DNA from: Vitis vinifera
Lineage: Eukaryota > Streptophyta > Magnoliopsida > Vitales > Vitaceae
Reading direction: 5' to 3'
Length of the DNA: 64,000 nt
Assembly: GCF_030704535.1 (NCBI RefSeq)
Contig: NC_081812.1
Coordinates: forward strand, 15,039,001 to 15,103,000
The translations under genes and the position numbers were made by a program. The notes under the pieces are model-generated. The model was not told the origin of the DNA and ran no database searches. It saw nothing but the letters and a program-made list of their open reading frames with translations. Positions 1 to 18,429 of this stretch are shown in pieces (the first letter of the stretch is position 1; each line of letters starts with the position of its first letter).

Positions 1-87
1 TCCGAAACATATGAAGAGAATTTAAATAGCATAGGATCACATGTAAACATTTAAGCATGCATTGAACGACAAAAATGAACTAGTTAC

Positions 88-240
88 CTTGATTTATGCC
101 ATGGAAAGCCATTTCTTCCTTCACTGGTATCCAAAAAGCTGCTCCAAGTCCATGATGGTACGAGAATTAGGGTTCAATGAACTCTTCCCTTTCCTCTCTA
201 AAAATTCAGTCCAAGTGTGTGCGTGCGTGCAGTACGTGCC
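88..240 (-). CDS. Possible first exon of a gene running off the left edge
   Basis: On the minus strand an ATG at 112-110 opens a short reading frame (M-A-F-H-G-I-N-Q) that runs into a good splice donor, AAG|GTAAC, with the exon ending at 88. The stretch from about 240 down to 113 would be its 5' leader, and the AT dinucleotide tract at 271-295 lies where a TATA element would be expected. The rest of the gene would lie outside the window, so the product is unknown. Only eight codons support this call; the next exon or a transcript is needed to confirm it. Confidence 0.22.
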
Positions 241-270
241 CTCCAAGAAGAAGAAAAGAGAAACCTTCCA

Positions 271-296
271 ATATATATATATATATATATATATTA
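271..296. repeat. (AT)n microsatellite
   Basis: An uninterrupted run of AT dinucleotides. It may act as a TATA region for the candidate minus-strand exon at 88-240, but simple AT runs are common in this window. Confidence 0.8.
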
Positions 297-537
297 CATA
301 TTACACACATTATTTGGACCACTTGATTTAATGGGTCAGTCAAGTGAATTAGGGTGAACTCATAGAAATCAAGCAATAATGTGTCCAACTCCATTATGGA
401 CCACAATGTAAAAATTAAATTAACATTGATTTATGACATTATCAAATTGATTATGTAATTATACATATAAAAATTCTAACAACATATAGACAACATTCCA
501 GTGAATGATAACTAAGAAAAGTATCTTCTTTGAGTAG

Positions 538-805
538 GATTTTACAATGACAACTATGATGGTCTCTCAAATCCTCGTACTTTTGAGCTTCGCTCAAATG
601 TAAAGTTTTGGGTTAAGGTTTCTGCATCTATGAGCAATGAACATGTTTATCACGAAGCAATTTATTCCCCACATGAGAGCGATGACCCGTTCGTTTCTTC
701 TCTTGAGGCCTGTAGCTGTCCCGATGACTTGTATGCATCCATGCTGGGATTAATGGAATTCAAACTTGGGAAAAGAGTTCACTTGGGAAGTCAAGGAGAT
801 ATTGG
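538..805 (+). CDS. Possible orphan coding exon, unrecognised
   Basis: One frame stays open for about 88 codons with protein-like composition (it begins F-Y-N-D-N-Y-D-G and includes a C-S-C-P-D-D segment) but has no start codon of its own. It is preceded by a TAG acceptor at 535-537 and followed by a good donor, TTGG|GTGAGT, at 806. The other two frames are broken. I do not recognise the family, and no adjoining exon is evident on either side within the window. It could be an internal exon of a gene whose other parts are decayed, or a pseudogene relic. Confidence 0.3.
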
Positions 806-3198
806 GTGAGTCAATGATCTTAAAGAATCATTTAATGATAAAAGGGGCCTTTCTTGACTTGGCTCAAGCTCATGGACAAACTCCCTTGCTTTTTGGGAAT
901 TGGGAAATTGAATCATAGACTTAACTCCCTAAACTCCCATTGCATGCCCAAACCCAGCGGACATACTTGTAGTCGGATCATGGACATGCAAATTGATTCA
1001 TCTACTATTGACAACAAGCCTCCCGCTGGAGCATTATAACATGGAATTACGGGGGACAGTGCTTCAGATTCCATTACCTTGTTTGTGGAATGTGAATCTT
1101 CCTCATCAGATGAGTCTCTCTGCCTACTTCATATTGTACTTTGCTATGGACATGGACCACGACTGGAGTTTTAAGGTTTGCATTGATGGTAGGAACATGA
1201 ATGTTGCATTTCAAAATGCATGTGAAATATCGGTCATGATCTCCTCACACTAAGGGAAGGTCTTGCCTGTAGTGAATAGTTTTGTCATGAGTTGTTCATC
1301 ATTTTAATTTATTGGATTTAAGGAGTCCTAATGAAAAATCATGCAAACTTTCCAACAGTCTCAATATGTGGGCCGGAAAAAAAAGACCCAAAATATAGTA
1401 GAGTAGTAATGATGAGAGCGTGCAAACATATAAACTCAAGTCTTTCCCGTTTTCTCCCCTAATCATATTGCCTGTCACTAAGGCTAATTGTTTTATGTAA
1501 AACTTTTAGAAAAGGCTTCTCTAACCAAATAATCCAGGGGATCTGCAAGCCCTAGTTTTACTGATGAATTTGGAGCTCATTTGAACTCCATATTTGCATA
1601 GATTAAAGCCTTGAACAAACAAATGCTATGATATTGATGTTATGATTTCATTTACAGATTTTTCAGGTCACCAGGCATCAATTAGGTCCCTTAACTTGGC
1701 TAGCTGATCATGAACACCCCCATAGGAGAAGTAAAGTTCCAGCAAGCATATTGATGAAATGGTCCTTACAACCCAAAGTTTCAGCAAGCAAAGGAGTTGT
1801 TTGGTGGATGCTATCATTGTCTTCCTTCTCTTTCTTCCAACTTGTACTTATCGTCCAGCCTCTCTTTTTCTTTATGCAGCTGCTATTGCCTTGTGGCATG
1901 CATTATAATCTTATCTCCAAGTCACATTAAAGTGTTGAAAATGAAAGATATTGCAATGATCTATACCAATTGAATTGTAAACAGTTAACACTACTGATAC
2001 AGAGATGACCATTTCAATAAACACATAAGATTCAAATCAGAATTTTTTTCCAATTCAATTCTGACTAAATCCACCTAAAAAATTCCAATGTTTGAAACTG
2101 TATTTTGGGTGACTGAAGCAACTGACCCACAAGGGGCTGACCACAACTGGCCCAAATGAACCCATTCAGACCCCATGCCAGAAGCACCAAAAGGAATCCA
2201 AAGTAAATCCGTATATATGTAATAAAGAATATTTAGTGGCACTGAGAGCTCTACTCTTTTTACTCATTGTTTGACCTCCTACAGGAACCGTGCTTGATCT
2301 ATGGCCCCACATGGTGCTAATAAATCAGGACCCTCAAAGAGTCAAAGAAGATGGCTGGGCGCTTATTGACAGAGACACCAGCCTGAAAAGCTTTCCAACC
2401 ACCTAATCATAACTGCCTACTAAAGAAAAAATCAAAATTCAATGTTTTACGTACTGCACTGTCTTCATCACATATCCTCAACCAATTCTGAAGACTTGTG
2501 CAGCTGTAGTATTAATAAATTAATAATGGTAGTTGGTCTGCAAAGAATTAGAGCATGACCAGTCGCTGAACAACTAATTAACAGAACTCACTAACCCAAT
2601 CTTTTTGTCTCTTAGGTTTTTTATTTTTGCGTTTACTGTCAAGACCCAGCCAAAATTCCAAACCCAGACATTCTAAGTCTGATAACAACTCGAGACCACC
2701 TTTGTTTCTGTTTCGCCTTTTATTATTGGATTCCTTAACTTTCTTCACCAAGGGTGGTTGAGAAACTAGAAAGACTGTTGTAAACTTGGAGCCAATAGGC
2801 TTGTAACAGATCACTGATCAGGATCACATTGTTCTAGTTCTGAGATGGCTCTAGCTTTTTATCAAAAGAATCGAAATTTATATCAAGAAAAGTATGACCA
2901 TTAAACAGAAAGAGAAGATGAAAATTAATTCGACAGTACTATACATGAAAATATGGGAAGAAACCATTTAGGCAAAGTCTTAATAACATTATTCCTCGGC
3001 ATCACTGTAATCCAAAACATGCAAGTGTACAAAGACCCATCACCCACATGTTCCTGTGCCCTCTTCTTTCCAATCCTCCCCGGCCTCATTCTGTTACAGT
3101 AAAAAACAACCCAAAACAACAGCACAACACAACACCCATCTCTTCATATAAATTAAAAAGAAAAACACCAAATCCGATATAATCAGATGTATATATGA
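806..3198. other. Intergenic, no gene seen
   Basis: Short frames only, on both strands, without splice-consistent continuity. The part just below 3199 (about 2900-3198) is less AT-rich and is probably the 3' UTR of the minus-strand gene at 3199-3624. The rest shows no recognisable gene or element. Confidence 0.5.
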
Positions 3199-3624
3199 CT
3201 ATAGAGACTCACACTTCTGGTCTCTACTGTCCACAACATCCACAGTGGTAGTACAATACAGCAACCTCCTGAATATGGCGTACAGAGCACTGCAGGAGAT
3301 CTCCTTCACCTTCCTCACCACCACGAACCTCTTTCCATGAAGTTCTTCGCCCTTATTTCTCCTCCTCCCGTGAGCCACCCTCTCCTTCACCCTCCCAAAA
3401 CACTTTATCGTCTTCTCGGGCACAGTCTCTTTCTTGGAAAAGGTGTAGCTCCTCAGGTACATCTGCCTGCATGAAATGCTGTCCACCACCCTTGGGTGCC
3501 TGTTTGAGCTCACGGATTTGATGAACTCGGCGTCAGACTCCGGCCACTTGTAGAGGTTGACGTAGGTTGCCCGGACGGGGACTCTGGCATCATTCACACA
3601 GCTAGATATGCAAACGGAGCTCAT
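3199..3624 (-). CDS. Small plant-specific protein of unknown function
   Basis: A single-exon reading frame of 141 residues starting at the ATG at 3624. The N-terminus (MSSVCISSCVNDARVPVRA) and a central block (PRVVDSISCRQMYLRSYTFS) have the look of a conserved plant family; I recognise the style but cannot name a domain. There is no signal peptide or membrane segment. The middle, about residues 65-105, is strongly basic (EKTIKCFGRVKERVAHGRRR), and the C-terminal part is hydrophobic and Cys-containing (ALYAIFRRLLYCTTTVDVVD). The basic stretch suggests nuclear or nucleic-acid contact, but that is only inference. Codon use and GC content are higher than in the flanks, which supports a real gene. 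No function is assigned. Confidence 0.75.
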   Translation of the reverse strand: MSSVCISSCVNDARVPVRATYVNLYKWPESDAEFIKSVSSNRHPRVVDSISCRQMYLRSYTFSKKETVPEKTIKCFGRVKERVAHGRRRNKGEELHGKRFVVVRKVKEISCSALYAIFRRLLYCTTTVDVVDSRDQKCESL

Positions 3625-4765
3625 TTTCTGGTGAGCGGGTCGACAGATATGAGTGCTATGGGCGCTGGGTATAAAACTATGAACCCAAACAAGGCTTGGA
3701 TTGCAAGAAAAGCTACCCCGAGAGAGAGAGAGGGGCTATGTTGTAGTGGGAGATTTCATCATAATATTGTGAGTACTGAGTATGTGAAATGATTCGGCAT
3801 CATTAATTAGCCACAACTCTTTGTTTTTCTTCTTCCATCGATGATGACGAGACCAAAGAAAGGGTCAATTTAGTTGGGCAAAAGTGACCATACATAAGGC
3901 CAATATTCGGTTGAGCATGCATTTGAAACGGGGGTAGATAAGTAACTTAACCATGAACTCAATTTCCATATGATACTAATAGGTGGAGAGGGTTGGCTTA
4001 CTTAGCTACTAAAATGCCCATATGGCTTTCACACGTTATTCTATTTGAACAGTGTTGAACGTGCTATCGCACGCCGGTGGAAACAAAGGCTACATGTTGT
4101 ACCAACCATTGTAAGTATGTAAGTTAGACACGTCAATTATGTCACGCTATCTCCATTAATTTTATCATGTTCAATCCGCTAACTATATTAATGAAGGGGT
4201 GAGTCGGCAACCAAGGTGAATTGGTAGGATGTGGTGTTAGCTAATTATGGAGCCGCATATTTCAAGTGGGTGATATTCCTTAATGCAAGTCTCACCTATT
4301 GGCCCACGTGTGATCCGGTGAAATGCGTCCACCGTAACCCCCACTTTTGCGGAATTTAATTTAGGATCATAAAAATTCATCACTTCGTGTTTGTGGCTCG
4401 AAGTTGAGTTTGGGCTATTGGAAATTGTGGGCCATGTCTAAACTAATTCAGGTCCAAGCTTTAAATGTAGAAATACCGAGTTTTGACAAATATTTTTAGT
4501 TTTTTTAACAATTAAAATTTTTATCTTTAAAAAATGGATTGTTGTTCCGTATACTACTCACACTAAATAAAGTGAACAATTTGGATAAGTTATCTTATTG
4601 GGGGTGTGTATTTAAAGATAAATGAATATTTAGAAAATAATTCTTGTATAAAAAATGTTTTTTTTTTAATAAAATAAGATATTTGATTAAATTTAGAAAA
4701 TATGTTTAAAAAGGTTAAAAAAAAATGATTTAAAAAGTTTTATGAAGAAAAACTTGATAAGTGAT

Positions 4766-4807
<42 letters not shown>

Positions 4808-7800
4808 ACTTGTATAAAAATACTTCAAACAAAAGCACTATTAAATGAGTCCTTAAAATACGTTTTACATTATTTTTAGTTGAAATGTTTATGGGCGTCA
4901 TTATTCTTGTCATAACCGATGTGACCATTATTCTTACCTTTGTCCGATGTGGGATTGATAAGAAGAAAACAAATGAGCCATTATTCTTGTCTTTGTCTGA
5001 TGTAAACAAATGAAAGAAACTCCAAGCCAAGGGCTTGAACTTGGGACTTACCTTAACAAAAGGATGAGGAACGACTCAGTCATGTACATTTTTATATATA
5101 ATGAGCAAACAAAATAAATATATTTTCCTTTAAGGAAATTTATAATAACAAATAAAAATAATATAATATTTAAAATTATAAAATTAGTCAAAATTAAATA
5201 ATTAAATTTTCTTTTGTTTTTAATATATTCATATTTAAATATTGTACATATTTAATTTAATAAATTTTAAAATATTAATATATTTACATTTACATATGAT
5301 TTAATTTTATAATATAAAAAATAGATACTATTGGTTTTAAATTTTTTTATATATATTTTAAATTTTTAATAATATATAATTCATATATTTATGACGTCAC
5401 TAATTAAATCATAGTTTAACATCTCCTCGTTGAACCGTGAATTGGTAATTTTTTCAATTCAATGATTGATCTGATTCTTAAAACATTGGATTTTTTAAAA
5501 TTTTAAAAATATTTTCTAATTTTATTAAATACCTATTCTTTAAAAAAAAAATTAGGATAAAAATGTTTTTTTAGAATTACTAACAAACATAATTTTAATT
5601 ATATAAAAATTAAAACTAAAATAGAAAAGAGAAAAACAAAAAAGGAAACCTCTGTTATAAAGAATGTTTTTACTTCCAATATTGGTTTAGCTCCCACAAA
5701 CTTAAAAGCCCAGCTTATTGGGCCTAAACATGTAAGTCAAAGCCTAAAACAACTTAATCACATGTCACAGCACTTTAAATTGACATAAGCCCAATACAGG
5801 GTGAAAAATGACATAAGCCCATCAACAAACATACTTATAGGCATAAAAGAAAAAATAAAAAAAATAAAAAATAGATTCAAAATCAATAATTTATTTTTAT
5901 ATATTTCTTCAAACTCATTTCACTTAATTTTTTCTATTATATAAAAATTAAATAATTTTAAAATATATAAAATTTTAATTAATTTTAATTGATGAAACTA
6001 AATATAAAAAAACTATTTTTCTTATAATATTTTTTCTTTTCTTAGTATTTTTTAAGAGTCAAACACAACCTAAGAAATTATATAAATTAAAAAAATTTCC
6101 CGAAACATTTACAAATTACAAAATTAAATGCAACAGTCTCCGAAAAACTTGCCAAATTCCAAGAAAGTGTGCAACTGCACCTTCTCCTCACTTTCATTTG
6201 CTTTCCCCTTTATTCTTTCTTGAAAACAGTCAAACATGACTTTGCTCTTTCTAATTTTGATCATGCGTTAATTAGAAACCCCCCCACAACCATACAAACA
6301 TCACAATTCATCAACATAAAGTTATAAACCTACTCCACCTGTTTCAGAGGTGCAATTACAACGGTCAAAAGACCACCATTTTTAGGTTCCAGAGGCAGGA
6401 TGCTCTCCTTTTTTTCTACTGTGAATTAAAGTTGGGGAGACATGTCTCCAATGAGAATGACGCCAAAGGGCAGAAAAAGGGCAAAAGAAGAACAAGTGGG
6501 TTCTCTTGTCCAACTTGTTAATATTCTTAAATTTGACAAATACCCGTTTTTGGAATGGTCTAAAGCATTAAAGTTTTCAAATTCCATTTTCCCTATCTTT
6601 TTTTCCAAGGCATACAAGTCATGGTAGAAGATTAAAAATCTTCAAAGCTCGTGCTAAAAATATTGGAAATTTTTTGAAGAGCTTACGGTCATGGAAAACA
6701 TTTTCCAGGAAAGTGGTGGCCCAGACTCCCGGTGGGGTAGTTATCTTGTGGGGGGCTTTATGAACCAAAGTCAACCAACTTATCATCCTTAAAACTAATT
6801 TGCATCGTAATAAAGTTGATATGGTTTTCATTTTCAATGTCAAGTGACATTTTGACCCTACTGTCAAAAGGATCTTTGGGTCCCACGGCTATGCTTGGGA
6901 ACTTGTAATCCAACCCAACAACGCTACACAGCCCCCAAAGAGGCCAGGGCTTTTGGCTGGAGCTACATTTCCCGGCTGCTTCCTCCACAATATTAAAATT
7001 TGAACTACATGTGAAATGACTTAAGAGTCAAAGACCCCATCTACAGCTCATCAGAACTGAAAACATGGAGTTTTATTACTATATCAAAATAGTAAAACCC
7101 GTTAATTCAAATCAAATAATATCTATATAAAAATAAAAATAGAATGAATAATTATAAATGGTATTAAAGCAGATTTAAACCCGATGTGAAATCTTGAAAT
7201 GATATTTGCCTCTTTGAGTCCTTCTACAAAATGAATGATTATGATATCCCACGTTAATTTACGAAAGAATTTTTGTAAATATAGTAAAAACATATGTTTA
7301 AAGTAAAAAATGTTGGTGGGTAGGAGAGCTGAGACCACATGTGAACAGGTGCAAGCGTGAGGGTGTTAAACATTGAGAATCCTCCACCTCGTGGCAGGAC
7401 AATTATTTTGTCATCTACACACACCCACGTCCAAACCTTCAAAAGTTCACGAGCATCGTTGCCTTCTATGTTCATGTCAACCCTCTAATCTAAATTCCAA
7501 TCCGATGGTGCTGGTCCTCCCGACACTGACACCTCTCTCGGATCCCATACAGCGGACTTCGCAGTGCCTATGGAAACTGACCCTTTGTCCTCCTTGTGAA
7601 CTTGTCTTCACGGTTTGGAATATTAATTTCACAAGTACCATACATGGAAGTCAGGACAATTTATTCCCTTCACACCCTCCACATTTTTCTTTGGACCTAC
7701 GCAAGCAGGTCCTGCCAAACCATATATATATAATTATAGAGCCTCTTTTGTGGGTCTTTTAAACACTTGTATTAACCCAAAAACTAACGTAAGTAAAGAT

Positions 7801-9478
7801 GCTAAATTTGGTGTTTGCTTGTATTAAATGTGCCGATGAGTGGGAGGTATAGACAAATGAATTGGTCTTTTGTTGGCTTTTAATCTTCAGAGTCTGAATG
7901 GGCCCCTTGTTGGAACGCTTTACCTGTGGCTCAAGTTTCTGCAGAGGAGGATATATTCCAAACTTGGGGTCATGGTAGTGACCTGACGAGTTCAAAAGCA
8001 GACGTTTTCTCCACCATTAAAATCTGGCCATGGTGCTTTCTTACCCACCACGAAGACCTCGAGTTGAAAAGTCCAAGAGTCAAGCTAGGACTTCACTAGC
8101 TTTGTATATTTTATAGCATAGAATTTTGGTTAAAAGGACTAAAATAATCAGAAAGATATATGGATGACCTTCCTTTTTCCTTTGTTCTTATGAGAAATGA
8201 TGAATTTTGGACATTTTTATCCCTCCATGTTCCTTCAAACAAGGTATTCCCATCTCATTCCTAACCCATTTTCTTTCAATTGCTATGCCCAATCTCTCCT
8301 CTTCGTTTATATTCTTCTTCTTCTTCTTCTTTCTTTTTAATGAAGCTCAAACCCTACGACAAAAAACCAGTGGGAAGAAAAGAAAAATTAAAGCTTGATT
8401 CATCTCAAATGAAAATATTTAATTAAAAAATCAGATAATACCGTGTTAAAAGAAAAAAAAATCTTTCATATTTTATTTATAAAGTTATACTGGATTTTTA
8501 TAAATCTGTAAAAAGCATAATCATTCTTAAAAAATTTGATCCTTCAACTCTCAAACTTTTAAAATGTTTCTTACGAGTAACTTTCGTTTTTTAAAATAAT
8601 TTTATTGAGAAATTTAATAAAAAATACAAAAGAGTAAAAAAGTATCAAGTAAAACTATGTATCATTCTCTCATATTTAGTAATTAAGAAACCATCCATAA
8701 CATTTTACTTACATTTAGTAGGTTGTTAGGTGGTTTTTTGATGTTATATTTTGTGTTCTTTTGGGTAAAGATTGCTCCCTCTTTCTAAATAGTTCAGTTA
8801 CATTAAAATTAGAAATAAAAATTTATTTCAAAAGGAAATCTATATTTAGAAAAAAAATTACTTCTAGATTTTTTTAATGGAAAAAATAATTTTATATTAG
8901 TATGTTTCTTTTGAAGATAATCGTTTATTATATTTTATTAAATTGGACAAAATAGAACCGGTGACCAATTGGCATGCAAGAGAGCATCAACATTAAAGTG
9001 CCCATTTTCCTAATGGGAATTTAAACTATAAATTTGCCAAATCATAAATAAAAATTTTAATTTATACTCACATTGCTCAAAATCAATGTAACTATAAATT
9101 AAAAAAAAAAATTAAGGGTCGGAAACCATCAATAAATTTGAAAAAGACAAAAAAGAAAATCAAAAGCAGAAACATAAGAAAGAGATTATCGCTATCAGTA
9201 GGCATGGAATCCGAATTTGTCCAACACATGCAATAATTGGGAAGAACAAGTACAACGGAAGATATTATTGGAGAACCGTTGCAAAACGATGCGTTTCAGC
9301 TCCTTCGAAAGTAGGAACAAAAAGAGAAAGAAAAAAAAAGGGGGTCAAATGGGTAGGTGGTGGATGAGTTGGATTGGCCAGTTGTCAAATTCTGGGAAAC
9401 GTCAGCAAACGGGGGCAGGTGAATCGGAGAGGAGAGGGATGGAGCCAAGAAATTTCCATTAATCTTTGCCCTTTAATT
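3625..9478. other. Long intergenic, AT-rich block
   Basis: No gene is supported here. The part 3625-4000 is the promoter and leader of the minus-strand gene at 3199-3624, with a GA run at 3718-3734. From about 4500 to 6100 the DNA is very AT-rich and includes a 37-base A tract and a degenerate stretch near 5430-5490 that reads like an old dispersed repeat. The part 6120-8400 is of ordinary composition but has only short frames. The part 8400-9100 is AT-rich again. Confidence 0.6.
4770..4806. repeat. A(37) homopolymer
   Basis: An uninterrupted run of 37 A residues. It sits inside a segment (about 4600-4860) that resembles the small AT-rich MITE-like repeats seen elsewhere in the window, and may be the tail of an inserted element. 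It is expected to vary in length between individuals. Confidence 0.9.
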
Positions 9479-9770
9479 CTATATTTATATGTGGGAAAAG
9501 TACATCGGCGAATGTGCGCGGGCTGATGCCTTTTCAGCCATTAAATCATATATACATCTTGCTTTCACTTTCCTACCTCCCCACCACTGTAAACTCGATT
9601 GGGAATCTCTCTCCCCAACCCTAGATTTGGCTTTTTATTTTTTATTTTTTGCTCTTTTGATTCATTGATCTTTCGCTATTTCAGGCGGAGGATTGTTGCG
9701 CTCAGAAAATTTTGGCATTTTCCTGGGAAAATATTGAAAAATTTTCTGGGAATCTTTTGGGTTTTTCTTG
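9479..9770 (+). promoter_or_regulatory. Probable core promoter and 5' leader of the calcium pump gene
   Basis: A TATA-like string (ATATTTATAT at 9481-9490) lies about 280 bases before the start codon. The leader that follows contains pyrimidine-rich stretches such as TCTCTCTCCCC. The transcription start itself cannot be read from the sequence. Confidence 0.4.
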
Positions 9771-16606
<6,836 letters not shown>

Positions 16607-17395
16607 GACTCTGAAAGGTTTGTTGGAGAAATTGCTTGTAATACTTCCCTTTGAATGGTTGGGATTTTCAAACATTGGTTGTCCCAACACCGGTTGCATC
16701 TCCAATTTGCCCCAGTTGTTATTGCCTATTGATGGCGCACACACCCATCCATCCTTTTTCAAAATGAGGGATGGATTGGATGTTTCAGAATTTAGCAATC
16801 TCCTTTTCTTCTCCCTCTCTCTTCCTTCTGATCTTGTAAGTTTTAGTAGAAACAAAATTTTGATGGTCAGAAAATGGAAATTAGATGCATTCAAGAAGAG
16901 CAACTTATCTAAATCCGGGTTCTTGCCTCTCATCTCTTTGCCCCACTGGCTTCCTTTCATATAAGCTTTCTGCCATGATGCATTACATGCCATGTTTCTC
17001 CCTGTTGAATGGGAAACATCCCCTTGTCAACAGTCCCCTGTGAAAAAGGTTCTTGGGGCTGCAGTTCGATCCTCCCCAAAAAGAAGCTAGAAGATGATTT
17101 GGGTAGGATTAAAAAAAAAAAAAAAACAAAAGAAACGCAAAAAACTAAAAACAAAGGAAAGAAAATTTTATGCTTAAAAAGAATTAAGAACTTATTTGAG
17201 GGCTTGATTTAAAATGAGTTTTCTATTTTAAAGAAAAAGGAAAAAAAAGCAATATTTGACGGATGTTCCTTGAAATAGTTTTTAAGAAAATAAAGTGAAC
17301 GAGATTTTTGTAAAACCAAAAGGAAAAGGTTAAAAAATAAAAATGAGAATTTTGAAAATCATAAAAAAAATTGAATATGTTTTTTTTTCACTATC
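16607..17395. other. 3' UTR of the calcium pump gene and intergenic
   Basis: The first 300-400 bases after the stop are of ordinary composition and are probably 3' UTR. An A-rich run at 17110-17126 follows, then AT-rich DNA without frames of note. Confidence 0.5.
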
Positions 17396-17560
17396 TTTCC
17401 ATTTTTTTTTTTTTATAGATAAACGCACAGAAATATATTATAAAAGGGACATGAAAGGCGACCTAGAGTATACAGGGAGTATACAAGCATCATCTACAAA
17501 AAACCGAAAACAAAAAGGACAAACCCTTACCAGCCCTCAACAAGAACCCAACCATTCCAA
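17396..17560 (-). mobile_element. LINE 3'-tail fragment
   Basis: A T run at about 17404-17415 is followed by GATAGATAAACGC and then, 50 bases on, TATACAGGGAGTATACAAG. On the minus strand this reads as the end of the same LINE family whose full copy, at 47.86 kb, has GTATACTCCCTGTATGC just before its A tail. Only the 3' UTR is present. Confidence 0.65.
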
Positions 17561-18237
17561 AAAATTAATCAAGGAAAGGGGACCTTCACTATCTTTCCAT
17601 CTATCAATATTGAATTGTATGGTTTTTTTATTATCTTCAAATGAAATAAATTCTTGAGATATGATATGATTTTTTTTTCTTAATTGCATGTCTTTTTTTA
17701 GTTTTCTTTAATTTTTCTAATTTATTTCATTGGGTAAATAAATATCAAATTAAATACACTTGATATATAGAATTTACTATTTTTAAAAAAATAATTTAAT
17801 TAATATTAGAAAGTCAGCATACATTAAAACCAATCCAATTATTATTAAAAAATAATGGATTAGAACTAATTGGACTTTGCAAGTTTTTTTATCCATAATT
17901 ATATTTTTTTCAAGGTTTTTATCAGGTAAATAAATTTTAATATTGAATTTATTAATAAGTTTAATAATTTTTAAAAATAATTTGAATACCAAATATGAAA
18001 ACAATCAATACTATAAATTTATGGATCAAAAGGTCCAAAATAATTATGTGGACCTCCTACTTATTATTTAAAAATTATTATCTATTTCATTTTTCTTTTA
18101 AAACCATGACAAATGCTTAAATTTTTAGAAATAAATTTAAATTTGAAAAATAAAAACTAATTTTAAATAACATCTTGAAACTAGTGGACAACTAGTTGTG
18201 AAAAATTTTGGTGGTGAGAGAGTTTTTTTGGATTTAA
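17561..18237. other. AT-rich intergenic, no gene seen
   Basis: There is no coding signal. A small imperfect hairpin lies near 17830-17875 (CCAATCCAATTATT against AATAATGGATTAG). Confidence 0.5.
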
Positions 18238-18429
18238 GATGGTGTTTGTTTTTTGGCTGAATAGAAAAAGTTAAAATATTTGACTTTTTCTATTCAGTTA
18301 AAAGTAACCTGTTAATATCATTAAGTTCACTTTAGTTATATTGGATGATGTTAACAGGTTACTTTTAACTGAATAGAAAAAGTCAAATATTTTGGTTTTT
18401 TCTATTCAGCCAAAAAACCAAACACCACC
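18238..18429. mobile_element. Tourist-like (PIF/Harbinger) foldback MITE
   Basis: A 192-bp element whose two ends are long inverted repeats: arms of about 83 nt (18238-18320 and 18347-18429) differ at only a few positions. It is flanked by TAA on both sides (18235-18237 and 18430-18432), the target duplication typical of the PIF/Harbinger superfamily. The outer ends read GATGGTGTTTG and, reversed, GGTGGTGTTTG. Each arm is itself a hairpin, because CTGAATAGAAAAAG and its complement CTTTTTCTATTCAG lie within the same arm. It has no coding capacity and would have been moved by a transposase encoded elsewhere. Confidence 0.88.

Noticed and set aside
4600-4860. A complete hAT MITE around the A(37) tract
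   Set aside because: Possible terminal similarity was seen, but neither an 8-bp target duplication nor clean inverted ends could be placed.
9217-9462. Open frame of 81 codons upstream of the calcium pump
   Set aside because: Its composition is low in complexity, with a Lys/Arg run from an A-rich stretch; no homology is recognised, and it lies in the promoter region.
9768-9770. In-frame TTG one codon before the ATG of the calcium pump as an alternative start
   Set aside because: Nuclear plant genes rarely initiate at TTG, and the ATG at 9771 gives the family's usual N-terminus.
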